64,000 bases of DNA. Source: Strigops habroptila (lineage: Eukaryota > Chordata > Aves > Psittaciformes > Psittacidae). Position 1 is the first letter of the stretch; the number at the start of each line of letters is the position of its first letter. Positions 1 through 12,200 of the stretch are shown piece after piece. A model generated the notes under the pieces. That model ran no database searches. It worked only from the letters and a program-made list of their open reading frames with translations, and had not been told where the DNA came from. Location: contig NC_044296.2 of assembly GCF_004027225.2 (NCBI RefSeq), positions 5,017,943-5,081,942 on the forward strand. Direction: 5' to 3'. The position numbers and the translations under genes are program-made.

Positions 1-327
1 TGGTTGTGGCTGGGATGGAGTTAATTATCCTCATAGCAGCTCTGCCGTGTCTTGGGTTTGTGACTAAGTCATGATGACACGCTGGAAATGGCCAAAGTGG
101 GGAGGAGGGAATAAATCCCTTTGCTTCATGCCCAGCTTTTGCTTTACCTATTAAATGCCTTCGGCCCAACCCTCATTTGGGTTGGTTTTCCCCCACTTTG
201 ACCCTGTTGCTTCTCTCTGCCCCCCCAGCACGGGCAGAACAAGCCTGGTGCTGGGTTAAACCACAGGAGCCCCTTTGCGTGGGGCAGCGGCAGCTCCTCC
301 TGACCAGCCTCTCTCCTTCTCTCCCAG

Positions 328-3188
328 TATTTCTCCGTAGACCCAGTGGCTGCCTCCATCATGGAGATTCACACCTTCAATAAGGACCGGGAGAGAGTGC
401 GAGTGGGGCTGGAGACCGTGGCCAAGTACGTGGTGCTGGTGGTGCTGGATGGGCACGCAGGAGGATTCTCTTGCTGTGCTCCAGGCTGTAGAACACCGAA
501 TCCAAAGGCTTAAACCATCTAAAGTGTCAGTTGGAATAAGGGCAGCACCTCCGAGAGGGTTTAATGGTCAGTGCACTCAGGCAGGTTTGGGAGCTGCTGG
601 TTGAGATCCAGCTTCTGTCTGGTTTGGGGAGGAAATGATCCTGCTTTCCTGGTTTTTTATTGCAGTGAGAAATACTGTGAGGTCTCTCAATCTCTTCCTA
701 CGCAGTGGAAGAGCACACCCTGCTTTGATCCATGCTGTGCGTTCCTCTTCCTGCAGGTACCTGGATAATATCTATCTCCATCCAGAGGAGGAGAAGTACC
801 GGAAAATCAAACTGCAGAACAAAGTGTTTCAGGTGAGGCAAAGGCTCCCCCAGCTGCTCTGCCCAGGGAGGTCCTTGCCTGGAGCAGGATACAACCAACT
901 TCTTTCCTTTTCTTCCAGGAAAGGATAAGCTGCTTGGAAGGGATACACAGATTTTTCCAGGCTATCGGGTTTGAGACAAAAACACTGCCCATTCCAGGAC
1001 AAGGCAAGAAATGGGAGCGTGTTAAACTGGAGGAGGGGGTTTGTGGGTGGTGGGACATCCTGGGGGAGGCTGGAATTTCTATTTCCTCCATTACTCACGT
1101 AAAGAAGAGTCTTGAATTCTCTCCTTGTGGTTGTAGAGACCACGGAGGAGTTCTACGTCCTGAAGGAGGACGTGCTGAGCAGGCTGGAAGACCTCAAGCA
1201 CTACAAGGAGCAGCTGCTGAGCTCGGAGCCCGTGCGAGCCCGGCTGGACCGGCAGCTCTGTGTGTTCAAACCATCCCCTGAGGCCGCTCGGTTTGAGCTG
1301 CCCCCCGACTTCTACAACCTCACTGCCGAGGAGCTCAAACGAGAGCAGCGGCTCCGGTGAGTTGCTTTAGGAGGCGGCTCGGGACACCAGCTCCCAGCCT
1401 TGCACCTCTCCTTCGTGCTAACCAGGCTGTTCCCTAAAGGACAGAAGCGGTGGAGAAGGCTTCAATGCTGAGGACAAGAGCCATGCGAGAGAAGGAAGAG
1501 CAAAGGGAGATGCGGAAGTACAACTACACCCTGGTCCGAGTCCGCTTTCCCGATGGATATCTCCTCCAAGGTAAAAAGCTGCCTTATCCTTCAGAAGCTT
1601 CTGAGCACACTTGTAGTCTAAAGAGCTTGACCATTAAGCAAGCTGGAGGTGCGCTGCACAAAACACAAGCGATAAAGAACCCAGAGTGGACTAATGTTTC
1701 TCTACCTCCTTTTCCCATCTCCAAGCCCTTTGCCTGGCCAGGCTTGGGGCTGCAGGCCAGGCTGGAGTGCAGAGGGAAGAATCCCAAGGCTCTGTTAATT
1801 AAATCCTGCTCTTCCCAGGCTGCCAGGAGCAAGCTGGACTCGTTAGATGAGTTTGTTACAGCAGCCAGCGTGAGGCTGCCTGTGCGGTGGCAGGCTATAC
1901 AACAGGATAAAATCCGCTTCAAATCTTGCACTAGAACTCTGGGAAGCATTTCAGGCTTTCCCAGCTCTTTGTTACAGGCTGGCAGGGGCTTGGGACAAAT
2001 TAAGGAAGATTTTGGCTTTGGGGATTCTGCTTTTCTGCTTCGCAGTCGAATTGGGCTGGTTTTGTGGCACTGAAGTGGTTCGTGAAGTGAGGATCAGTAC
2101 AGGAGCCGCACGGAACCTACCACAAAAGGTTAGATTTGGGAAATGCCAGACTTCTCTCTCTCAATATCTCCCTTGTTTTCTCATGGCAGGGACTTTTAAT
2201 GCACGAGAATCAGTCTCCGCGCTCTACGCCTTTGTGAGAGAAGCGCTCAGAGATGACTGGCTGCCCTTTGAGCTCCTGGGACCTGGAGGTCTCAAACTCA
2301 CAGATGAGAACTTGGCCTTCAATGAATGCGGGCTGGTGAGTGAAAAAGAGCTGGTACCTTCCGGGGGTCTTCACGTTGTCAGAGTCACCCACTGCTCGTA
2401 ACATAGCGAGAGGTTTGTGTCTTCTGCTCCCAGTGCCCTAAATGCTGCTCTGGCCCCTTCTCTTTAAGCACAAGTAACTGCTTGAAGGCTTCTGGCTCAA
2501 GGCTGAGGTCTGGAAGGAATGACCTGGCAGGAGGTTGTAGCGAGGTGGGATCAGTCTCTGCTCCCAAGGAACAAGGGATGGGACAAGAGGAAACGGCCTC
2601 AAGCTGCACCAGGGCAGGTTTAGATGGAGATGAGGAACAATTCCTTCCCCAGAGGGTGCTCAGGCATTGGAACAGGCTGCCCAGGGCAGGGCTGTAGTCA
2701 CCATCCCTGCAAGTGTTCACACCCCGTGTAGCCGAGGCCTCAGTGCCAGGGGTTAGTGGTGGCCTTGGCAGGGCTGGGGTAAAGGTTGCACTTGATGAGC
2801 TTAAAGGTCTTTTCCAAGCTGGCTGATGCTGTGACTCTGTGAACTGCAGCGACCTGCCCCTGTGGCAAACACAGCCTCGGCCGTGGGCAGCAGCTCCGGC
2901 ACAAGCTGCCACCAGCAAGCCCAAAGCAGCAGCCCCTCGAGAGCTCCCCATAGAAACCCACACTTGCCGCTCTTCCCAAGGGGTGTGCACGCACCCCCCC
3001 AGGTTGTGGGGTCCCAGCGTCGCAGCGCTCCAGCTCAGCAACGTGCCTTTCGCGTGCAGGTACCCTCAGCCCTGCTGACGCTGGCCTGGGACGCAGCGCT
3101 CATGGCAGACATCCAGGCGGCGGGAGAGGAGCAGCCACGAAGCCCCCTGAAACCAGAGATTCTCGCCAGAGTCCAGATACTGTCGTGA
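328..3188 (+). CDS. UBXN6: UBX domain protein 6, C-terminal part (partial at left edge)
   Basis: Cofactor of the p97/VCP ATPase in endolysosomal sorting and ER-associated degradation. Seven exons are visible: 328-425, 757-832, 919-1003, 1137-1356, 1440-1570, 2190-2335 and 3060-3188. They sum to 885 nt and stay in one frame to the TGA at 3186-3188. The first three exons and the start of the fourth encode the PUB domain (contains YLDNIYLHPEEEKYRKIKL), which in this family binds the p97 C-terminal tail. Exons 5-7 encode the UBX fold, starting at YNYTLVRVRFPDG. The canonical UBX FPR loop is absent (FELLGPGG instead), as in mammalian UBXN6. The order and residues match human UBXN6 closely. About 147 N-terminal residues, including the p97-binding VIM segment, would lie left of the window, judged from the 441-aa human protein. 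The intron after 1003 uses a GC donor. The last intron holds a CR1. The gene is convergent with CHAF1A. Confidence 0.96.
2523..2843 (+). mobile_element. CR1 LINE, 5'-truncated 3' fragment
   Basis: Lies in the last UBXN6 intron, sense to the gene. It carries CR1 3'-end blocks (CTCCCAAGGAACAAGGGATG, then CCAGAGGGTGCTCAGGCATT) and ends near GTGACTCTGTG. It is close to the element at 25225-25721 and belongs to a different subfamily from the other copies here. No coding capacity. Confidence 0.85.
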
Positions 3189-3194
3189 AATAAA
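3189..3194 (+). terminator. UBXN6: UBXN6 poly(A) signal directly after the stop codon
   Basis: AATAAA begins on the base after the TGA (TGAAATAAA). I see no other AATAAA on this strand until about 4740. If used, the 3' UTR is only some 15-30 nt. Confidence 0.55.
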
Positions 3195-5476
3195 GGGCAG
3201 CGGAGCCAGTGCTGGAGCTTTGAGCCTCTTCCCTCCCTTTCCCGTGCGGACTGTTGGGGCTTGCAGCTCCCCTGACCTCAGCAATGACGGGGGGTTCAGC
3301 TCTGCGGAGCAGGAGGCTTGCTTCGGCCGTGTCACACCAGCCTCCTGGGCACCTCCAGGTGGTTCCAAGCCCGAGATGAAGCACCACTCTCCTCCCTTGG
3401 AGGGGGGGACTCAGTGCTAGCACTAGGCTGGATTCCCACTTGAGCCTGGATCTAGGGCTGGGCTTAGAACCCAGCTTTTCCTTTTGCTTCTGTGTGCACT
3501 GGAACCCCTATTGCAGAGAGTATATTTATCTAAAGTGATGGGAATGGTTAAAGACTCTGTTCTGTTCAGAGCTGTTTGAACTGCTCTGTAGGGTTGACAT
3601 GCAGACGAGCTCCCGTGAGCGCCGGGGCTGGCACTGGGGGTACTGGTGTCACTGTGGCATCACCCACCTCTTCACTCCATGCACCCCCAGGCAGACCAAG
3701 GCACTGACAGCACCTCCTTCTGCTGCCCACCGCTGAGAGCTGCAGCCTCAAACTGCAGCCGGGAGTTTAGGGAAGTAATCCATCAACTCACAGGCCAGGG
3801 AAGGTTAATATTCCCAGCAAGTTCGTTACCTACAGGAGCAAGGTTGATGCTAGTTCAGTCTTTTATAGGGCAGTGGTGGTGGCTTTGCTATAGGGCAGAG
3901 CCCAGCCTGCACTTACACAGCTCCTGCTGCAGCAGTGGGTACAAGAGCCCAACAATCAGCCCTGACAAGCAATTAACACCAGCCTAAAGCTAGGGGAAAC
4001 AAGGTGTGGTTTCTTCTCTTTCCCCAAGGTAAAGCCCTGCTGCTGTGCTCGGGAGCAAGGAAGACCACAAACAGGAGGACAGAGAGAGCATAAATTCAAA
4101 TATAATTGTACATCATTTATACCCAAGGCCATGCTATACAACATTATGAACAGTCATTCCCCCAGTGGTATCACAATAAGCTTATTCCAGAAGCCCTCTG
4201 CTAGTCTTAGAGATAATTTAGATACCTTCCATTACAAAGAAGTATCAAAAGATCAATAATGCTTTATTAAGGACAGATTAAGATGCAGGATTTTCTTCTT
4301 TTAAGCTAAAAACTAGGACTAAAAACGTAAGCTTCCATCGGGGCTGAAGCAGAACAAAGTGCTGTCTTCTCTTTACAAGAAATCTGGAATACTTTCAAGT
4401 ATCTCCTTCAAAGATACGCTGGGCTTAAGTTTTTCTAACTCATTCTACGTACATCCAGAGAAGTTAGTAGGTGGTTAAGGCTCAAACTGAATTAGATGGG
4501 CCGAGCATGCTGGTGTCCTGGGGAGCAGCTCCTGCACCACTCGAGTCCAAAGCTGCCACTGTAGAATCTGCAAAGGAGAAAAGGGGTTGGTTTGGGTTGG
4601 GTGGTTGGGGGGTTTTAAGTATCCTCATGAATGGAGTAGGACGGGACTGCTCTCTGCTTTCTGTGTCTCCCCTTGGTGCGAGTCTCCTTTCCAATGCTAT
4701 TTAAAACCTGGGTTTCAGATTGGGTTAACATCAATCCAGAATAAAAATCACTTCAACCATCAAAAAAGATCTGCCTCATCTTTGCAGTGCTTTAGACTCA
4801 GGCCGAGGCAAACAAAGACAGTTGCATGTGTGTCAACAGAGCCTGAGGAAGGGAAGCTGCTGAACAGCAGCCCCATCCTCAGGACAAGGCTTTCATCTCC
4901 CTCCACTCTTGTAATAAGCAAAAAGCAGCTTAAGATTAAATGGAAAGCTTCTTGTCAAACAGTTGCATTGTCTGTTATGGAAGGAGAGGAGGAACGTAGC
5001 ACCAGATACGTCTAGAACGGGTCAAACATTCAGCTTTAGAATGGAATATGCACAAGCCCTTCTCGATCAGATAGAGGAGCTGCCCTCCACAAAACCCCAC
5101 TTTATTCAGGTTGTGCCAGTGGCATTGTGAAAGCTCCATTGTGAGAGCGGTAAGAAAGGGCTGGGAGGGTTTGAAAGCGGTTTAGAGGAGCTGAATGCAC
5201 ATCATGTGGTTGGCATTAAGTTATTGATGTGTATGAGCAAGTATTTATAGTTAAAACCTGGCTGAGATGAAAGGAGCTGCTTCAACATCCTCATCCCACT
5301 GCGGCTGAATCTGGAGCCTGAAAGGACACGCTATAAGCGGTGGAAGCTTTGAAAGCCACTTCCTAAGGGATAACTGGGACACAAATATAAGCAAGTGCTT
5401 TGATTCTAGAGCAGAGCTGCACAGCCTTGACCAGAGCCCTCACCTGCCAACCAGCCCAGGGCCTGCCCATTGTCCT

Positions 5477-5818
5477 GGAATGGGTTGGGTTGAAGGGAGC
5501 TTAAAGCTCCTCCAGTCCCAACCCCTGCCACGGGCAGGGACACCTTCCACTAGAGCAGGTTGCTCCAAGCCCCTGTGTCCAACCTGGCCTTGAACACTGC
5601 CAGGGATGGGGCAGCCACAGCTTCTCTGTTAAAGCCATTCCCCTTGTCCTGTCCCTCCATCCCTTGTCCAAAGCCCCTCTCCAGGTTTCCTGGAGCCCCT
5701 TTAGGCACTGGAGCTGCTCTAAGGTCTCCCCTTCAGGAGCCTTCTCTTCTCCAGGCTGCCCCAGCCCAGCTCTCTCAGCCTGGCTCCAGAGCAGAGCTGC
5801 TCCAGCTCCTCCGGACAG
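5477..5818 (-). mobile_element. CR1 LINE 3' fragment
   Basis: Reads on the minus strand. Its 3' tail (GGGTTGAAGGGAGCTTAAAG on the plus strand) is at the left, and truncation falls near CTCCAGCTCCTCCGG at the right. It is the same young subfamily as 13105-13715 but lacks an internal block of that copy. It may lie inside a long CHAF1A 3' UTR. Confidence 0.88.
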
Positions 5819-6045
5819 CTCAGCGCGCACCTACGGCTTCAAAAGGCAGCAGGGGGGAGATATGGTCCAGACCCTACTAGTCTTGGCAGGGATTTGGACT
5901 GTGCAGACCCCAGAGGGCTGCCCTGCTGAGCAACATTTACCAACAGTTACTGGATGTGCTGAGCCTGACCCAAACGCTCACAGTTCTTACCAGAAAAGAA
6001 GTAAAAATCAAAGGTAACACTGGCAGCCAAATGCTATTTGCACTG

Positions 6046-6051
6046 TTTAAT
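6046..6051 (-). terminator. CHAF1A: Candidate CHAF1A poly(A) signal, proximal
   Basis: ATTAAA on the minus strand, about 215 nt beyond the CHAF1A stop. More distal AATAAA candidates on the same strand are at 5101-5106 and 4263-4268. Which one is used cannot be told from the sequence. Confidence 0.4.
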
Positions 6052-6263
6052 CAAGTGGAGGGAGGAGGGAAGAAGAGGTAAGAGCACATTAAAGACTGTA
6101 AATAGCAAAGCAGCATCTAGAATAAAAGCTAAAAAGCAGAGAAGTACCTAGAATAAAATAACCCAGAGATGAGAGCATGAGGCTTGGTGAGAAAGGGGCA
6201 CAAGCACCCAACAGGTTCAGCCCCACACCCCGTCCTCTCCCCCGGGGGAGAGCCAAGAGACTG

Positions 6264-9200
6264 CTATTGCTTTACTTCCCCACCTTTGCCTGGCTGTATA
6301 TCCACAATCATGCAGTCATCATCTTCATCATCCTCCTCGGTGTCTGCCTGGAATCCATCCATCTCTGCAGCTTCAGCCTTAAGGGAAACAAAGGGACCTT
6401 TAAGAGCAAGCTGAGGGTGCCGGGGCAGCGCTGCGCAGGGCAGCAGTGGGTGCTCCCCCCCCCCGGGGGCTCCCAGCACCCCCTGACCAGCCGGGCAGGC
6501 TGCGAGGGAAGGGAAAGCAGCAGGTCCTGGCTGCAGCGGACCCGGATTTGGGATAAAAGGCCTCGTGCAGTGGCACGGGGAGCGGGAAGCAGCCAAGCTT
6601 CTGCTCCAGGACGTTTCACCCTTGCACAACGCGACCAACAGCCTCCACAGCAAAACTCAGTTCAAACCTGGACTGAAAACTGACCGGGTTCTGCTGTTTT
6701 GAAGGGGAATCTCCCCCCTGTGCCAGTCACGTTGAATGCTTTCTTCCTTCTGAAGACGGAAACTGACTTTTGCCTGTCAGCTCTGAAGCGTGTTCTCCCC
6801 AACTCCTCATCTTTGCCAGCCTTTACCCAGGGAGGGGTGACAGTCCTTCCCTTGACCACCCCCTTTCCTACCACAGGAGCAGCACAAGCTTCTCATTTTG
6901 AATCGAGAGAACAAACCCCAGGAGTGACACCAACTGAAGCCACCAGCATTGAACATCTGCGAGTGCTTTCTGCTTCCTCTGCCCAACTGCACCTGGGGAA
7001 TGCAAAGCTCAGCCCTAGGACGCGGTCCCCACCCCCTACAAGCTGTTCTGAGAGAAGAAACTTTACATTTGCACCTTTGATTCAAGCCGGAGCTCTCAGA
7101 TGAAGCATCCTTCTCCCACACATGGGCAGGTAGTGCCCACTTCCAGAGCCAGGCCTCCTCTCCCCACAGCCTGTGTAAAAGCACCTTTACTTACATGAGA
7201 ATAACACGTGCTGGGGGGGAGGGAGAACCTGGCAGCCTTGACCTCCCCCCCCTCCCTGCTGCCCCCACGCTCCAGCCACGCTCAGCAGGAAGGATGGGAT
7301 CGAGGAGCTCCATTCAGGGGTCCTAAGGCACGAAAGGCTTTCGGGTCTCGCCACCGTCGCACAGCACCGCACCTCACAGGCACGGCTTGAAGCTGCCTTG
7401 GAGAGCTGGTGATGGGATTGTGCCACAAGCCTTTGTTTGGCTATTCCTGCTCAAGCAGTCACTTATCAGCAGTTTCCAGTGGGTGCCAAGCAGAGATTTT
7501 TTTCTCTCTGCCTTTATTTAGTGTATGAGGAAAAAACCCAAGCAGATGGAGTTCGGGGGCTGAACAGCTTCACACAAGCCTCTGATCCCCATCAACACTT
7601 GAAGGCAGAGCTGCTTCAGAAGCCAAGACAAGAATAAAGTGGGAAGGAAAAGCATCAAAAGGCTTGTCCGTGGCTTCTTTCCTAACCCCCTTGTCCACAG
7701 AGGATGAGGGATAAACCCAGCAGCAGTTCAGACCCTGCCCTTCCAATAGGTGTGGGAGCAGACGGTTGCTAACACCAAACTTCAGGACCTATATATAAAG
7801 ACTTTCCTGTCTTAAATGCACAATGAAACATCACCCAACACATACTTTTCAGTCATCATTTCGGGTGATTAAGCTGTTCGCACTACCCGTGGTTACCCTG
7901 AAAAGCAGAAGCCAACGACAGGAAGACCACAACAAAGCTTAGAGCCGGAGTAGCAACTACTTCACATCCATCTCATTTTGTTCCTATGAATGATGATGTT
8001 TTGAAACCAGCTCTTGAAATTCAGCTTTATGGATGACAGGATAAGCTGGAGACTTTGCAGACTATTATAGGTTGAGTTGCAGCACTTAGGAACCACATTG
8101 AATCAGTGCACATGCAACTGATGTAAGGCACCAGCTCGGGCTATGCATCTGGCAGCCATACGCACCCATAAAAACCTGCACACAAATCACACACAGCTGC
8201 AACAGCGAGGCCAAGCAGGAACTATTCACAGCTTGGATGCAAATCACTGCCAAAGAGCAGAGAATGGAAGAACAGCAGGAAAGCAGCATTTTCAATGGAA
8301 CAGACAGGCCCAAAAGAAACCCATCTCTTCAGTCACATCATTTCACTCCTTTCCCCACAAAAAAAGGGGGGCTCTGTGTGAAGGAAGGTGTCTGTAGCTT
8401 TATAGTTGGGCTCTGCTCATCTAGACCAGGGTAGGGGTGTGCCGGGGGCACTCAGCTGCTGAGGGGACACAGCTCCATCCCCACCGTGCCGGCCTGGGGA
8501 AGGACATGATGACAGGAACTCACCTGCTCAGCATCCCGAGGTCTCTTCATGAACTTGGTGATGGACATGCTGCCAGTGGGCTTCCTCCTCCCTGCCACGG
8601 GGCTGGGCTGCAGCACGGCCAGGCCCGCCGCGCTGCCACCCTCCTCCTTCCCCGAGCAAGGCACCTGCGTGACGTAGTTCCACTGACAAGGGACGGGGAG
8701 ATGCTCTTGGTCAAAACTCTTCAGCACCTCGGAGTGGACGTACCAGCACATCCTGTACTCGGGTCTCTTCTCGTACACAGAGTTCTCCGAGATGATTCTC
8801 TTTAGCCTGGCTTTGGAAGGGACCCCGCTGTCCTCCCCGACGGGCGTCTGCGGGCGGGAGGCCATGGGGCTGGCGGGGCTGGCGTCGCTGCAGTCGGCGG
8901 CCGCCGCCACGTCACTGAACAGTCCCTGTCGGCAGCACTCCTGGAATTCCTGGATGATCACTTTGCTCCCATTCACGTTGCCGTGCAGCAGCGGCAGCAG
9001 GTGGCCAAGGACTGCGGGGAAGGAAGGAGGCACAAAGGTTGGGTTGGGGGGGAACAAAGAACTCTTTAATGGTTGGGAAAAGCCATCAGAACCCGTGCTC
9101 CAGAAAGAGGCCAAAGAGGCTGAGGTTAATTTTAGATCTAGGATTGTAAGAGGAGCCAAACTGGATGGAGAAAAGGCAGCCTCAGTGAAAGCTCTGACCC

Positions 9201-12200
9201 CTGTTCTAGCCTTTATGATCATTATCCTCAGCCTTTTGTTACTCAGTACCAAAACCTGTCGCACAAACTAAACCCTCTCCCCCCTGAGCAATAACCAGGT
9301 CAACAAGCCCAAGCACTTCCAGTCCTAAACCTGCATCTACTGAAGTGTTGTTGGCTTCATCTCCTACATTATCTGGAGCAGTTTTGGGGAGAGTGTAACC
9401 AAGGCCATACCAGCTGCAACACTGGAAAACTCTTTTCCAAGAACTCTCAGAGACTCCTTGGCTTTCAGACTTGTCATAAACAGGTTGTTCTGAACTTGAC
9501 ACTCACTACGAAAAGCTGTTCTCGCCCAAGCCAAGTACCAGAGTGCACCAAGACAAGTATTTAGCTCTTTAGGTCTTACTTTGCTGATCTTTTGCTCTTT
9601 TCTTGCTACATTTCTGGACCTGCTGTTCTTCCTCTGCAAGAGGTGAATCCAGGATGCAGGCTGTGAACTGCTGGAGCACCTTTAGGTCTGCGGTTGTGCT
9701 GCTGTCATGTTCTGCTCCTTCCCAGACGCAGCCGATTTTCACGGGCTGCAGAACATGGAACCTCTTCCCCTTTGCCATCAGCTCATCCCACTCCTTTGCT
9801 TTCAGCTTTTGACGAACCTTCTGATTCTCTGGATCACACTCCTAAAGCCGCAGGTGAGAAAGAACTTGAGAGATGGCCCAGGAACAACCAAAAGCCTTTT
9901 CCAACCCAGCTTTTCCCAGTGTTCCTGAGCTGCAGAAGTTGCTCCTGGACCGTGCAGACCCAGTCACATCACTGCCAACACTACAGAGCCTCCCTCTGCC
10001 AACATTACAAGATCCATTGGAAACAGATGGAAAGCCAGTGACCCCCAGTTCACTTACTTCTGTCACTCCTTCATCTTCAGATAGGTACCCATGGGGTACA
10101 AAAAACCCATCGTCATCATCTTCATCCTCTCCCTCCTCTTCGTCATCCTAAAAACAAACTCTGCTTGTTAGAAAGCACACCGGCAGTGTGACTGGGTCAG
10201 AAAGCTCTTTTCCAGCAGGCAGAATCCTTACCCCTTCACTATGGGAGAGACTTTCGCCAGGTTCCTCCTCTTCCCATTCTTCATCACTATCTACTTCATA
10301 GTCCAGCAGTTTCTAGAACAAATGCCAACATGCCCTTTCTGTCATGAACTCGAGAGCATGAGGCCAGGCCCCAGGCAGGGGTTGACAACTTGGCAGCAAA
10401 AGGGAACATGGGAGTGAATCGGGAATCCCAGAGAACAAGGGAACTTGGCTAAATACATACTAAGTTCAAGAGCAGAAGGAAGGAAAGGAAGACTCCAACA
10501 AGCCTGCAAGGTGCTTACACTGTCCTTGGACCAAGGATTCCGGGCATGGATCAGGGTGGTTTTCTTGTTCCACGTGCCCCAGTATGCAGGCCGGTGGTTC
10601 TCACAGAACTGCAGGAGTTTCATCCTCCCAAATTGCCCCCTTTCAGGAACAGCATCTGTTTTGCAGTTATCCACTACCACCACGTCACTGTTGAAACAAG
10701 AAGGCATCTTCAGGCCTGACCCACCACTCCCCTGCGGCTCAGGAAAACAGCTCAGAGAAAGCTTCAGCTCAGCCACCACCACAACCCCAAGTGCAGAACT
10801 TGTTCTCCCAACTCTCCTGCAGGAAGAGGAGCTCCAGACAAGCCACCTCCCTCCTTAGCACCACCTCTGCTTTAGCTATCAGTCCATTTCCTTTTGGAAA
10901 CGCTCAAGGATGAACACCATTAAAGGCCAGCAGTGCCCACTGCCGCAGGGCAGCTGCCTGAAGCACGAGAGTTCCTGCAGGAAAGGATGTGAGAGCACTG
11001 CATGGAATGAAGGAAATCCCCCTCATAACGTACTGCTCCCTGGGGAACCAATTCTCAGCCAATGTGAGTATCCAGAGCAAAGCTCCCTCTTCCCATCAGC
11101 TCCAACATTAGATTAAGACAAAGTCAAAACCATTCTGCAGTTCATTACAGACAAGAAGTGAAGACACAGACTAACCTGTTCACTGCGTCAGTGCTGCTCT
11201 TGACAAAAGTAGGTCCAGTTTTACGTGGTTTACGACACTTTAGGTCCCTCAAGAAGGAAACTTCACTGTTCTGTGCATGCAGGAGCTTATCCAGCTGCTC
11301 CAAGAAGTCTGGATCCAGGGCGATACGACACAGGGGAGCTAAGACCATGTTCTCCTTAATTTCAAAAGGAGCAAACTTTCCACAAGAGCCAGCAAGAATC
11401 TGAAATAGCAAGTGAGGATTGGTAAGGTCTCAACACCCCAGAAACTGCGGCACCACCACAGTCAACATCTGCAACAGGCCTTAACACCAGGCCTGCAGGA
11501 AGATTTAGGTTAAGCCCTTCACATGTGAGACTCCAAGAGATCTTTCCAAAGGACTCTAGGTCTTCACAGCCAGTGCAGCAGAAGACAGAGGTGAGGTTTC
11601 TCCTAAAGCAACTACAAACTGCTTTTGGAGTCGCTGCTCTGGTCACAGGCTTGTTTTAAAGTCCTTCACACCTCTGAGATTGGGAAGTAAGAAAAAGAAC
11701 TAATGCTTCGTCCACGTAAGAAGCTTGAAGGGACAGATGAGAAGGAAATCAGTGTATTTGTTAGAAGACAACTACTGAAAGACAGGAATAGCAATTCCTC
11801 ACCTTCGGGGCTTGGGGAGTCTTTGGTTTCTGGAAGAACCTCGTGATTTCTGCTTTCTGGGCATTGATACGCTGCAATCCAAAAGCACATTGTACATGTA
11901 AAGGTAGGACAAGGTTTATAACTGCAGGAGAGCTCAACTTCAAACCCACTGAGGTGCAAAGCAAAGTTTCAGTCATTTACCAGGACAGAACTGGTGGAGC
12001 AGCCCCCCCACAGCAGCCTGGCCCGGCTGCACCCCCGGCAGGGTGCCAGGGAGCCCATGACCATCGTTTCACCAGAGCAGGCTTTAGAGACAAGCTGGAG
12101 AAAGCATTTACCTTTTCCTCCTCTCTCAAGCGTTTCTCCTCTTCTTTCTTTCTCTTCTCCTCAAGTTTTGCCCTTTAATAGAAAGTCCATTTTAATTGGT

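Larger units (their letters stand above)
3195..6263. other. UBXN6-CHAF1A tail-to-tail spacer and CHAF1A 3' UTR
   Basis: No gene is seen. The stretch 4080-5400 is noticeably more AT-rich than the rest of the window. Apart from poly(A) candidates for CHAF1A and one CR1 (5477-5818), I see no structure in it. Confidence 0.6.
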
